Shown: in pieces, positions 47,331 to 59,520 of the stretch
Layout: the number at the start of each line of letters is the position of its first letter
Numbering within the stretch: position 1 is the stretch's first letter
NCBI GenBank assembly: GCA_963978545.1
Contig: OZ021722.1
Location: 7,397,201-7,461,200 of the forward strand
Reading direction: 5' to 3'
Length of the DNA: 64,000 nucleotides
From: Linyphia triangularis
Lineage: Eukaryota; Arthropoda; Arachnida; Araneae; Linyphiidae
The notes under the pieces: model-generated
Databases searched by the model: none
What the model was told of the DNA's origin: nothing
What the model saw: only the letters and a program-made list of their open reading frames with translations
Made by a program: the position numbers and the translations under genes

Positions 47331-48030
47331 TTTGATTTACACAATTTAGAGTAAATGCTGATGATGTAAGCACCAAATAAAATACCCTTTTTTTTTTATT
47401 TAATGTAGAATAGAATTAAAACAGAATAGAATGCTTTTCAGAAATTTCAGATTAGATTATATAGTCAGTAGATTTGGATTTTAAATAATGATTTTAAATA
47501 AATTCAATCTCCAAGTGCAATTTAAAAGATATTAAAAGCTTTTTAAAGGTTACATTGCTTTAGTTTTCAATTTTTCGGAAATTAATTTTTTAAATAAAGT
47601 CGGCTTTGTCTAATGATGTAAATAATTGTCACCGGGCTGCAGTTTTGGTTCGCTTTTTTTAATAATCTTAACATTGTAAGCAACAACAAAATAAAGGTAA
47701 AAAAAATATGGAGACAATTTGTGGTAAATTAACAAAGTCTAAAAAAAATGTAACTATTTTAACAATTCATTGCTGTTGAGTTTATTTTATTAAATCTTTT
47801 ATATTAACTTCGCTTTTGTATGTTTGTTTGCCGATGGGAGCGGAATCTGTGGAGGCCTACCCAATCGATCTGAAACTTGGCAGATTGATTCGATGTCAAT
47901 GACAATACCTTCTATCAAATTTCTGGTCTTTTACTGTCGCTAAAAGATCGTTTTTATGGAATCAACATACCATCATTCAATTGCATTAAAAGAGCATCGA
48001 ATTAACCATTGTTAAAACTCTTTCCTGTTA

Positions 48031-48062
<32 letters not shown>

Positions 48063-48610
48063 GTGATGAATAAATAATAAAATTACTTTAATCAGAATAA
48101 ATAAAGGATATTTGGATGACGTTCATTTTAAAGAAATAAATTTTTAAACGTAGTTTGCCGCACATTTTGCTTATATAAATGTTTTGTTATCAGCGCTGTG
48201 TTAATGAATCTAAAAATTGACGTTACATGTACTGGATTTTTTTTTAAACTGTTTTTATGGGTTATTTTTAAGCTATTCTGGCAACATTTTTAAACGCTAA
48301 AATATAAACTTTATACACGGACTTAAATTATTTAATTTAAAAACGTTTAAATCAAAACACACTTTCCCAACACGTGCTTGACAAGCAAAGGTGTATGTTT
48401 TACGTCTAACGATCATTTTTAAAATTAAGGGAAGTCAATAATTTGGGAATTCTTATAAAAATAGACATGGGCTTATCATTTTATTATACTAATGACTTAT
48501 TTAGTTCATCTTTTTCACTTTTAAGAATTTAGTTTTGTATTTATTGAACGCTGGTTTTCTGACTTTAGTCTCACTAGAATCGCCATATCCAAATCTGTAA
48601 GATGGTGGTA
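47331..48610. other. AT-rich stretch with a retroposon-like fragment
   Basis: 47820-47945 contains CTGAAACTTGGCAGA and neighbouring motifs also found at 59545-59690. A T run of about 33 bases lies at 48029-48061. No gene was seen. Confidence 0.45.
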
Positions 48611-49069
48611 CAGTGGCGGATCTAGGATTTTCCTGAGGGGGGGGGGGCGCAACACCTGTGCCTTAGCCAGGATGAAATCGAATGTTTAAAAAAAGTTTTT
48701 AAAAAATCAAAAATCTATGCAGTGTTCTAGAAATAAACTTCAAGATAATCCGCATCCATTGATTGACCATCCCCCCCCCCCCCTTTTTCGTCACATCTCT
48801 GACTCGCTATCTTAGCGTAAGGGGAAATGCCCAGGTTATACAAAAATTACTTTTCAGTTTAAAAAAGAAAAAGAAAAAACTCCCACTCAACCCCCCCCCC
48901 CCCCTCCTTCTCAACTCCTCAAAAAACACCCTTCTATGCTAGATATTTTTATGAACTCCTTTGTTTCTTTATACTCATGACAGATAAAACGTTTTTGCAA
49001 AGTTTCATGAACGGACCAATTTTTTATTTTTTAATGTCGTATTTTACATGTGTTTTCGTTTATAAAAAA

Positions 49070-51169
49070 CTAGCTGAATACCCGTGCTGCGCTACGAAAT
49101 TTTACCATTAGCATTTTAGCGATCAAAAGACATTCATGTATTCTACACTTCAGACGTTTGCTCCCTTTTCGATCCCGACAAATTGATTTATCAAAATAGG
49201 AACTTTCCTTTGTTGACATTTTAAACGAACTTTATAATTGTGAATAGTAAACTGGAATAGTTTATTGTGTTTATGTTTGCTCTTAGTTCTAAATTTCAAA
49301 GTAGTAGCTGTATTGGAATTAAGTTAATTAGACATTAAGTTAATCCTCGTATAGTTTCAATGTTGCGTCGTCTTTTCATCCCTTAAAAATTCGTTAATCG
49401 ATATTGGAATGACTTATTTTTTTAACATTTGCAAAAAAATATCAGAAAAATGACTACATTGGAAGAGGAACATTCGGATATCCCTCGTTTGGAACATTTA
49501 ACCCCTTTTCGACCACTTAAAGTGTGTTAATCGAGATCGGAATAGTTTACTTTTTCTATTTTTACCATTGTTGATATTTGTGCCGATTTTCAGAGTTGTG
49601 ACTATGTGGGAAGTAGGATTTTCGAATGTCCCCCGTTTGGAACGTTTAACCCCTTTTCGACCCCTTAAAGTGGGTTAATCGAGATCGGAATAGTTTACTT
49701 TTTCTATTTTTACCATTGTTGATATTTGTGCCGATTTTCAGAGTTGTGACTATGTGGGAAGTAGGATTTTCGAATGTCCCCCGTTTGGAACGTTTAAAAC
49801 CTTTTCGACCCCTTAAAGTGTGTTAATCGAGATCGGAATAGTTTACTTTTTCTATTTTTACCATTGTTGATATTTGTGCCGATTTTCAGAGTTGTGACTA
49901 TGTGGGAAGTAGGATTTTCGAATGTCCCCCGTTTGGAACGTTTGACCCCTTTTCGACCCCTTAAAGTGTGTTAATCGAGATCGGAATAGTTTACTTTTTC
50001 TATTTTTACCATTGTTGATATTTGTGCCGATTTTCAGCGTTGTGACTATGTGGGAAGTAGGATTTTCGAATGTCCCCCGTTTGGAACGTTTGACCCCTTT
50101 TCGACCCCTTAAAGTGTGTTAATCGAGATCGGAATAGTTTACTTTTTCTATTTTTACCATTGTTGATATTTGTGCCGATTTTCAGAGTTGTGACTATGTG
50201 GGAAGTAGGATTTTCGAATGTCCCCCGTTTGGAACGTTTGACCCCTTTTCGACCCCTTAAAGTGTGTTAATCGAGATCGGAATAGTTTACTTTTTCTATT
50301 TTTACCATTGTTGATATTTGTGCCGATTTTCAGCGTTGTGACTATGTGGGAAGTAGGATTTTCGAATGTCCCCCGTTTGGAACGTTTGACCCCTTTTCGA
50401 CCCCTTAAAGTGTGTTAATCGAGATCGGAATAGTTTACTTTTTCTATTTTTACCATTGTTGATATTTGTGCCGATTTTCAGAGTTGTGACTATGTGGGAA
50501 GTAGGATTTTCGAATGTCCCCCGTTTGGAACGTTTGACCCCTTTTCGACCCCTTAAAGTGTGTTAATCGAGATCGGAATAGTTTACTTTTTCTATTTTTA
50601 CCATTGTTGATATTTGTGCCGATTTTTAGAGTTGTGACTATGTGGGAAGTAGGATTTTCGAATGTCCCCCGTTTGGAACGTTTGACCCCTTTTCGACCCC
50701 TTAAAGTGTGTTAATCGAGATCGGAATAGTTTACTTTTTCTATTTTTACCATTGTTGATATTTGTGCCGATTTTCAGAGTTGTGACTATGTGGGAAGTAG
50801 GATTTTCGAATGTCCCCCGTTTGGAACGTTTGACCCCTTTTCGACCCCTTAAAGTGTGTTAATCGAGATCGGAATAGTTTACTTTTTCTATTTTTACCAT
50901 TGTTGATATTTGTGCCGATTTTCAGAGTTGTGACTATGTGGGAAGTAGGATTTTCGAATGTCCCCCGTTTGGAACGTTTGACCCCTTTTCGACCCCTTAA
51001 AGTGTGTTAATCGAGATCGGAATAGTTTACTTTTTCTATTTTTACCATTGTTGATATTTGTGCCGATTTTCAGAGTTGTGACTATGTGGGAAGTGGGAGA
51101 ATTAGTGATGAGTGAGTCAGTGAGTGAGTGAGTGAGTGAGTGAGTGAGGGCTTTGCCTTATATATATAG
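49070..51169 (+). mobile_element. Satellite-carrying element nested in E
   Basis: It starts CTAGCTGAATACCCGTGC and ends with a (GAGT)n run, GGGCTTTGCCTTA and TATATATAG. Diverged monomers on the left (from about 49130) give way to identical 148-bp monomers on the right. No target duplication or coding frame is visible. Heads like this also occur at 2512 and 45469. The class is unresolved. Confidence 0.65.
49480..51094 (+). repeat. 148-bp satellite array, about 11 copies
   Basis: The landmark TTAATCGAGATCGG occurs at 49527, 49675, 49823, 49971, 50119, 50267, 50415, 50563, 50711, 50859 and 51007, always exactly 148 bp apart (one copy reads GGGTTAATC). Copies differ by only a few substitutions, such as CAGAG versus CAGCG. 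A diverged monomer precedes at about 49390. Confidence 0.98.
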
Positions 51170-52864
51170 AGATAACTAACTTTTTTTAGATTAGTTATAT
51201 CGTTTTGCTTTTTTTTCGTTCGATTCAGCATAAAAAAAGTCCTCTAAAAGCATGTGTCACATGCTTAGATTGCTCCAAAATTAATTTTTCAGCCACAAAA
51301 CACACTGACCCCCCCCCCCCCCCCCTTGTTTGCTAGGTATTTTTATGGACTCATTTGAATATTCATTTTCATGACAAATATAGAACATTTTTGTCAAGTT
51401 TGATCTACGAACCAATTTTTTTGTTTTTCTTATGGTCTTGGGTACTATTTTACCAGCTCTAATATATATATTCGGTGCGATTTTATACATCCATATTTTT
51501 TTTTTTTTACTTTCAATCACCCGTATGGTATAAAAGTATTGAATTCGGCAAAAAAAAAAAAAAAATCGATTTTATTGCATTTCTACACGTTTTGGAACGT
51601 GATGAGTTAAAAAAATTTTTTGTGCCTGTTAGTTATCAGCATAACTCCCAAACCGGAATGACCTGCGATGTTAAATTTGTATGCACAGGTTATTGATGTC
51701 CATGGGACCTGGCATTACGGTTTTCGTCACAATTGCACATGTGCATTAAGTAGCTGATATTGAAAAAAAATACGTTTTTCAGTGATTACCAAAAAATGGT
51801 TTTAACGATTTTTATTAAAATCGCTATAAAAATGCCTTTAAAGGTGTTCTAATCCTTCCCACCTCCGTAGAAATGATTTAATGCGAACGCCCATTAACAA
51901 CTGTTTCTGCTCTGTTGCACTTAAAAGAAAGGATAATGCTGTGTTTATTGAAAATCATATCACAATTTTCACCATTTCAGGGGTGTTTTTTTTAAATAAT
52001 CGCCAGACTGGGCATTTTTTTAAAATAATGAAAACAAAATAGGTAAATTATATCAATCCGTGACAAATTAAAAAAAAATCGCATACTGAAATATTTTGTT
52101 CCAATTCTTCAATTATAACTGGAAGAGAAAGATTGTAGGAGGATCATTGTATTTAAAAAAAATTTAGGAACTTCATTTTGAGTTGCAATATTATTTTACT
52201 TCTTTCACGAAACTTTTTAACAAGAATCAGAAATTTCATAAAAAATATGTTTTGAAAGAATAGGCTTAGAATAAAATTAGAGTAATCTTAGCCTTCTCAT
52301 TATTACAATGCGGACATTACGCATGTGAGTCAAAATCTCTTCCTCCCACTCGACAGAAAAGGGATCGGGTATCAGGGGTCCAAGATATTTTCAAGGTCAA
52401 GAGGGTGAAGGTTTAAATACTTGTACAGTCTTCCAACATTCGTTTGTATGGGAAGAGAGAAGGCTATAAATAGAACCTTGGTACAAAAATAAGCTTTTTT
52501 TTTGTTACTTTTTTCGGAAATTAGATGAAGGTTAAAATATAATTATTGCGTGAGCTTATTGAAAAAAACTTGGAAAAAAAATATTTTTATTATTATTATT
52601 ATTTATTTCTGTAAATTGTAAAAAAAAACTTCATCTGAGGGGGGGGGGGGGCGCTCCCCGCGCCCCCTGGCTGAATCCGCCATTGTGGTGGTACGATAAT
52701 AGAATTCTTGTAAGATACTTAAGTATAAAATAATATAGTTCTAACACTAAACTTAAAAGAATTAAATTTAAAATAAAGCGCCAAGTAAATTAAGTGTCAC
52801 ATGCAAGTATTAGGCTTACCTTAACCATTTCTGAAGTAAATAGGTAAAAAAAAGTATAAATAAT

Positions 52865-53012
52865 AAAACAATAAATTAAAAAAAAAAAACCCTTTAATTA
52901 TAATTAGAAAATAAAATAAAACAATACATTATTGTCTTGATTAAATAATATTGACTAATTATTCAGTACAATAAATTAAAAAAAAAACCTTTAATTATAA
53001 TTGGAAAATAAA
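52865..53012 (+). repeat. Local direct duplication, about 105-bp offset
   Basis: AATAAATTAAAAAAAAAA followed by CCTTTAATTATAATTAGAAA recurs at about 52870 and 52975. Confidence 0.7.
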
Positions 53013-54446
53013 ATGCCTTATTCATAATTAATAAAAAGTTTTGATCAAATCACTACTATAGCATTATTGCAATTCTACAGAATTTGTAAGAACTTACATT
53101 TCCGACCAAGACGCTATCGCTAGATTAGGACAAGAAGTTTCCCTTTCTTCTCTCCATAAGATCTTAAAACAGCTCAGGGATGGGAACAAAAATGTCCCCT
53201 TTTTTGGTTGAACTTGAATTGAGACAAAGCAAAACAAACTTGAAGGGTCATACTATCCCCTCCCTTGCATGGGATGTGACATTGCACCATATCACATATG
53301 TGAGTTGCAAATTACTAAAATGCCTCTACGGGGTGGAAGTGAATGGAATGGTTATTCTTGCTTGAGGTGGAGTGTGCGTACGATGTCAAGACTTAGATTG
53401 TTTGCCTATTCAATTGGTATGGCAATGGACAGTAATATATAACCGTGATAAGATTTTTTTAATGTTACTATTTATTTTACAAAATGTAATATATCATTAA
53501 TATGTTTGAATATTTATTTTTTATTTTATTATATTTTACTTTGACCGAATAATTAGAAGTAATGATTTATCCTGCACACTCATATTTGGTATTTTATGCA
53601 ATTATCAACGTAACTCTCAATTTAATACCATCAGTATATGAATAGATCAGATAGTCAGATTATAATAAAATATTTAATTCTTATAAAAATAAACTGATTT
53701 TACTGGATTAACTAATTGTATCTGCACCCTTTCATATGCAAAATCATAAAAGCCCTTTGATAATGCCAAACAAAATTACTTTCTTAAATTATAAAAATAT
53801 AATTTATCCTTAGCAGTTTAAAGTGAGTTCCATATAGTTTTAACTTCTTTTAAAAATACTGAGGATCATAGCCAAACACGTTTTTAAATATTACTATGCT
53901 CCAATCTCACTCACAAGAGGCAATATACTCGCCTACTATGTGAAAAGTCGGAGGATCGAGCAATACTTGGCTCTTTGTAGTCTGTTTTCAAATTGAGTAA
54001 ACACTTTAGAAATTTTGACTAGTAATCTTGCGTTGATTGTTGAGCTACTTTCTGATAGTTTTCCGAGGTTTCTCTTATCTAAGATGCATATGAAGTCTAT
54101 TTTTCCCTTGAAAGACCATCTGGTAAATGTTGTCTGCTTGATAAACAAACTAATCAGAATCTAACGTTGTCCCGGTGCAGTATCTAGTAGCACTTGTGCC
54201 TGGAAATATCCGATACAACCAGAACCACATTTTTATTGCTACTAGAAGAATATCAAGTAATTTAACATATAATTGTAAAACTATAGTTAGCTTAGATTGC
54301 AAATTTGTAAATAGTGCGCATTAGCAGCTTTTGGCAGTTTCCATTTGCTCTGTTAAATAAAAGCCAAAATTGTTTTGTATGAATTAATAATTTAAATATA
54401 AATGATTGAAATATTAGGAAAACTATACCGATGACTTAAAAATAAT
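53013..54446. other. AT-rich stretch, no supportable gene
   Basis: 53440-53900 is the first half of a dispersed direct repeat (second half 56570-56992). A minus-strand frame of 70 codons at 53936-54148 begins after a plausible acceptor-like GTTTATCAAGCAG but has no partner exon. Confidence 0.4.
53440..53900 (+). repeat. Dispersed repeat, copy 1
   Basis: It aligns with 56570-56992 over most of its length, ending in CATAGCCAAACACGTTTTTA in both. Markers include CTGATTTTACTGGA and ATCTGCACCCTTTCATATG. The family is unknown. Confidence 0.8.
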
Positions 54447-54466
54447 TTAACACGTTCACGCCGGCG

Positions 54467-55264
54467 CAGGGCCCGATTTAGAATTTTTTTTACTGTAGGC
54501 CCAACATTCAGAGAAGGGTCCCAATAGCAAATATTTATTTCCTTACGTCACAATATTACCAGATCAAGCTACATTCGTAAGACTAACTTTTTGCAGTTAA
54601 AACTCATAGTTTACTTTCACACGATTTTTTTGTTATAATTAGTATGATCTTGATTTCCTCAAAACATTTGAATTAATCAAGACCCCCCCCCCCCCATGAG
54701 TACTGATTTTAAAAGCACACTTTCCTGTATTTACATTTTACCACGGGATCCACAAATTATATAATAATAAAGATTACTTAATTTTATAACAATAATTGTA
54801 AATAATACAAAGTAACCTTTCCACGATCTCGCCAAAAAGGAGGGCCAAAAATATAAAATAAGAAAATCCACGGAAGAGCCTGCAAACCAACCAATCACAA
54901 AGACTCTTTCCTTTCATAATATAAGAAGTTGTATATGGTTGGTTGGTTGGTTGGTGAACATCTCTTTACAAGAGGGGAGAGAAGGAGAACAACGGCGTAA
55001 AGCCCTTGTCTCCGTGTACATATGAAGTTGTATATGATTGGCTGAACCGGAAAGATTTGCTTAATAAGGTTTTATTAAGTTAGTCTATCTAACTTAACTC
55101 TCTGTGAATATAGAAAATATGGAATTTGCGGTTTTGTAACTAAAAATTTTATTTTTTATTTTTGTTCATTCTTCCCATAAAAAGACCATTATATTTAAAA
55201 TTTTCAAAAAACTTTCAAAATTTGGGGGCCCCTAGGCTCGGGCCTAATGGTAAATCAGGCCCTG
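54467..55264. mobile_element. hAT element with perfect 8-bp target duplication, nested
   Basis: The ends CAGGGCCCGATTTA and TAAATCAGGCCCTG are inverted, and CGCCGGCG flanks both sides (54459-54466 and 55265-55272). It inserted into the left arm of the TTAA palindrome. A C13 run lies at 54683-54695. A related head is at 63577. Confidence 0.93.
54938..55023 (-). mobile_element. Short SINE-like insert with 13-bp target duplication
   Basis: GAAGTTGTATATG occurs at 54925-54937 and 55024-55036. The 86 bp between starts with a (GTTG)n run, so on the minus strand the insert ends in an (AACC)n tail. This is the structure of a short retroposon. The body is not recognised. Confidence 0.75.
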
Positions 55265-55387
55265 CGCCGGCGTGTACCACCGGTGGCCCGCACTAGATTG
55301 TCTCATCGTACCACCGGTGGTACGCGCCGCCCGATGAGACAGTCTAGTGCGGGCCACCGGTGGTACGCGCCGACGTGAACGTGTTAA

Positions 55388-56569
55388 ATCAGTTAATGTT
55401 AAAATTTTTTTAAATGTTTTTTTTAATTCTAATTTTAAATGTGTTTTTGTGTGTGTGACTCAAACTTGACGGTAATATGACTGATAATATGTCTAATATG
55501 AGACACAATATGTAACCGATTGGAGATGCTACTTGTGTTGAGAAAGCAGGTCCTATGATTATATGAACATTATTATTATTATTTCAATTTTACAGGATGT
55601 AAATAATTTAGTTGGGAATTTTATTTGAATACAATGCAGAAAGTTAAACTAATTTTCAAATAATTGTAATGATTGCTTAAAAAATCTGATATATATATAT
55701 TTAAATATGACGATTTATGTGTTGACGGTTTAAGATGAGCTTTGAGTACATTTTCCTAATTTAAGTTCCCTTAAATCCTATTTATAAAAGAAAATATAAA
55801 GTTATGTTAAAACAATCTCAAAATTTATATTAAAGTACAGGTTGGATATAATTAAAATCTATCTCTTTGGAGAATTTTCGCAACTAAAGGAAAATATAAA
55901 ACTTTAAGATGGAAAGGGCTTATATGGCTGTTAGTTTTCCACGTTATTTCTTATAAATGAAATAATAAATCAAAATGAAATCAATCCAATGAAGTTTTAA
56001 ATATATTGTTGTTCTTGAAGCTTAATTAGCAAAAATCCAAACAGTTATATCTTAAAGTTTTCATTTCAAAAATTTTATGATAATGTTTAAACAGCATTAC
56101 CAGATTTTCCCAGCTGTACTAATACAAAATTTCAAAAAGATTTATTAATTTCTACAGACTCCGGACTGATCTAAACAACACCAATTTAATTATGGCCCGC
56201 CTGCACCTTAAAAACTTTCGCGGATGTCAGAAATAAAGAATACGTACCGTTTGGTATTAGTAACCCCCTAACCAAATCATAATTATATTAAAGTTTTAAA
56301 AGAAATTTATACTGAATTAATACAGAAAATCTTTATAGATGCTTATTTAACCAATAAAAAGAAAATAAAGTTTACATTATAAATAAAAAATCTTGAGATA
56401 GCCATAAAAAAAACTATCTTATATTGGAAGATATTTTTTTTTATTAAAAAACTATACACACACATTGAGGTCAATGTACTAACTATTTTTTTACTATAAA
56501 GTTCGAATGCATGTTAATTTAGTTAGAACAGTCTTAGTGCATCAGTATGTAGTGTTAAGGTGACTAAAA
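55388..56569. other. AT-rich stretch, nothing recognised
   Basis: No terminal repeats, long frames or tandem repeats stand out. Confidence 0.4.
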
Positions 56570-56992
56570 CTTGATAAGATTTTTTTTTTAATTACTAAAT
56601 TTTACTTCTTATTTCACAAAATGTAATATTTCATTAACAATATTTGTTGAGATATTTGTTGTTTCCCAAAAATGTTTAAATATTTCACTTTTGTCCGAAT
56701 GATCCTAAGAAGGGACTAATCGTACACACTGATATTCGATATTGTATGATCAACATAATATTTGAATAAAATTAAATATTTCATTCTTAAAAAAATAAAC
56801 TGATTTTACTGGAATAAGCATTTTATCTGCACCCTTTCATATGCAAAATCTTAAAAACCATTTGACCATGTCAAACAAAATTACTCTCTCAAATTATAAA
56901 AAAAGTCATTTATCCTTAACAGTTTAAGTGAGTTCCATGTTGTTTTGTACTTCTTTTAAATATTGAGAATCATAGCCAAACACGTTTTTACT
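56570..56992 (+). repeat. Dispersed repeat, copy 2
   Basis: Same orientation as 53440-53900, about 3.1 kb downstream, and clearly diverged by indels and substitutions. It ends exactly where D/E-type sequence begins. Confidence 0.8.
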
Positions 56993-57370
56993 TTCAATCA
57001 CCCATATGTTTACCCTGATTTTAAAAAGTGATCTAGATGAAATGCCTTTGTGTACGTGGTCAGCATAAATCCTAAACGAATTGACGAACGATATTCAAAT
57101 TTGGCGTGCGGGTTAGTAGTAGCCATGGTACCTACGATTAAGATTGCGCATCCGGTTAAGGGTGAAATCATGAATCTAATCCTCTTAAGTTTTTTTTAAA
57201 TCCGATAAAAGCTTAAAAAGTTGAAAAACGAGTGTCTTTAACACAGAGCTCTCTATCCTTGAGCATCGCCCATCAACGATTGATATTTTTCTGTTTTTCT
57301 CACAAGAAAGGACAGTGGAAAGGATAGAATATCATCACCAATTTCGCCGTTTCGGCGGGTTTTTTTTCTT
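56993..57370. mobile_element. Fragment carrying the D/E/F shared module
   Basis: It starts CTTTCAATCACCCATATG as in element E (51511) and contains CGCCCATCAACGATTG, the module also present in elements D, E and F. No termini are visible. Confidence 0.5.
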
Positions 57371-58066
57371 CTTGTCCCATGTAAAAATTATTACCAAAAA
57401 TATTCCCAAACTCTCCATTTTCATTTAAATGAAAGAAAATATGGAAACAGTAAATAATACCACATCAAATTTGAATGCAATGATCAATATTATGGTTATA
57501 GTGTATAGTATCAAGTTTATGTAACTTATATTTTAATTTACTAATGTGACGTCAAACAGAGTTGAAAAGCATTGTTTAACTTTGGAAATTATTAAAACCT
57601 TATGAATATAGAGTTTTACGTACTGACAGTGTTGTTTAAAGATCTACCGCCTTTTTTCTGCATTAAATGATTACGATTGAATATATTGGAAAAATTAACT
57701 TGAATAAAAAAGTTGAGTTTTCAGGGTTGTTGAACTTTTTACACTTCATCTGATCTGCTTGAGATATTTTTTTTTGTGCTCTTAAATATTTTTTATCTAA
57801 TAAAAAATACTAAATATTTATAAATTAATTTTTTATTACATTTTCGGGGTAATTTGTTGTATGGGGCGCAAAAGAGGATGGTCAAACCCCCTAATTTTTA
57901 ACTTTCATTAAACCCTGGTAGTATCATACTAATTGATGATACCCCCCCCCCCCTCTTCTCTCAAGTTGAAACTATTACCGCCACTGTAAACACTCACGGT
58001 CATAATCGCACCCCCCTTGATTGACCTCTAAAACCGCCCCTATAATCATTTCACTTGTTTCATTCA
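57371..58066. other. AT-rich stretch, no gene seen
   Basis: It contains a C12 run at 57942-57953 and a TACCGCCACTG sequence at about 57977 that resembles a hAT right end, without a matching left end. Confidence 0.4.
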
Positions 58067-58216
58067 AATATAATGACACAGATTTGATCGTTTTATATGA
58101 TGTCTTTGTAGGATAATGAAAGATTTGGTAGAAGTTACAACTATAAGAAGAGGTTTCAAACATAATTAGTGGCAAATATTAAACGATATAATGACACGGA
58201 TTTGATCGTTTTATCA
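58067..58216 (+). repeat. Direct repeat of about 31 bp flanking an 86-bp duplicated segment
   Basis: ATATAATGACAC(A/G)GATTTG plus CGTTTTAT occurs at 58067 and 58186. The 86 bp between (58101-58186) is identical by eye to 60973-61058. Confidence 0.85.
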
Positions 58217-59397
58217 GACGAAACGGTCGTTTCGCCGCCAACCTTAAAAAAGACAGAAACGACAGTAAGTATCTATTCTCTGCTCAACTTCCAGCGAAAA
58301 AGCCGAAATTGACTATTTTCTAGCGCGCTTACGAAACTTCACATAATTATACAAAAAATACCATAGATTCGTCTCGGTGATATCTTTCAAAGAAAAAAAA
58401 AATTGAGTACCTAGGACAAAAGACAACGAAGAAAAAAAATATTGAAAATTCCAAAACGAAATAAAAAAACGAGTTCTAGCCCGATGTAAAAATTTAGACA
58501 AACGTACAGCCCTAACTAATCTATAGATCTTCAAACGGATTGAATTATAGGATGCGGAATGTTTCAACTTAAAATCCTACGCTGGTTTGAACTTCATTAA
58601 ATAATTCTTTCTATTTTTAATTAATTTAAAACCACTTTTTTTCATTTCATAATTTGGCGAGAGATAAAGGCGATCAGCTTGTAATTGAGGTTCAGATATA
58701 TATGCCAAAAGTTGCCAAACAGGTTTGCTATCATTTGGAAGTTAGTTTTTCCGACATGTTAGGCTTAAGTGAGTTTTAACGTAATGTTAAAGTATAGGAG
58801 AACGAATTGGACTATAATTATATGGCTTATAACATCTTTAAAATTTAAATAATTTAATTTTCGAAGAGACAGAATTAAAGAGAAATATTTGTTCTTTAAG
58901 TTGCATGTGTTATTTGAACTGTATGACCAATTTAGAGAGAGTTAACTTTCAAAAACATTTTAATTTCGGGAAATCTCCATTGAAAAATGAAAACAATCAC
59001 ATTTTGTTGCAAGATACTATGGGCAAAGTATAAATGTGGAGGTTATACGAGCTGACGTCCCAGTGAACTCATTACAGAGGACTAAATGAACCACGCATTG
59101 CGATTGGCTAATGGAATTTGCAAAAATGTCATTCGTTTTTAAAGATGTGTTATTTTTACTTTCCGTTGTAAAATGAAATTGTAGAATCATATATCATCAA
59201 AATTATAATTTCATAGTGAATTTTAAAATTGTTGTTAAGAAAATATTTTAAAATTTGTCAAATATCAATGGGTTATTTATGTGAACCAAAATAATGCATG
59301 GTATAATAAAAATAATTTATACTGCAATATTTATTAGACTGTAAAAAACTTGTAATATTTATTTGTAACAATTTATTAGTATAAACTTTCAATGGGA
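58217..59397. other. AT-rich stretch, nothing recognised
   Basis: Open frames on the minus strand are short and unsupported. Confidence 0.35.
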
Positions 59398-59520
59398 TAC
59401 ACGCTCTGGCCTTGTAAGTTAAAGGTGCCGGATTTGATTCCTGTGTTAGGTGTGGATGTTCGTTGTGATTCGGAATCCACGTTAAGCTGTGGGTCCCGGA
59501 CTGATTAGTCGTTATTATGC
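59398..59520 (+). mobile_element. tRNA-derived SINE, relative of 8757-8925
   Basis: A B-box-like GGATTTGATTCC is followed by GTGTTAGGTGTGGATGTTCG, and then the AATCCACGTTAAGCTGTGG and GATTAGTCGTTATT body shared with the copy at 8757. The A box is decayed. Confidence 0.7.

Larger units (their letters stand above)
48611..52685. mobile_element. hAT element E with perfect 8-bp target duplication and nested insert
   Basis: The left end CAGTGGCGGATCTAGG and right end GAATCCGCCATTG match the ends of element D in reverse orientation. The flanks TGGTGGTA at 48603-48610 and 52686-52693 are identical. Internally it carries the 49070-51169 insertion and two copies of a segment containing GCTAG(A/G)TATTTTTATG (about 48940 and 51330). 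No transposase frame was seen. Confidence 0.93.
54447..55387. mobile_element. TTAA-flanked palindromic MITE, interrupted
   Basis: TTAA at 54447-54450 and 55384-55387 border the inverted ends CACGTTCACGCCGGCG and CGCCGACGTGAACGTG. The right part is itself a palindrome built of TACCACCGGTGGTACGCG and GATGAGACA-type blocks. Without the hAT insertion it would be about 135 bp and strongly GC-rich against the AT-rich surroundings. Confidence 0.85.

Noticed and set aside
49480..51094. CRISPR-like array
   Set aside because: The 148-bp units are head-to-tail identical without repeat/spacer alternation, in an animal genome; this is a satellite.
53936..54148. Minus-strand 70-codon frame resembling an exon
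   Set aside because: Only one weak acceptor-like sequence and no partner exon or homology.
57970..57990. CCGCCACTG as the right end of a D/E-type element
   Set aside because: No matching left terminus or flanking duplication was found.
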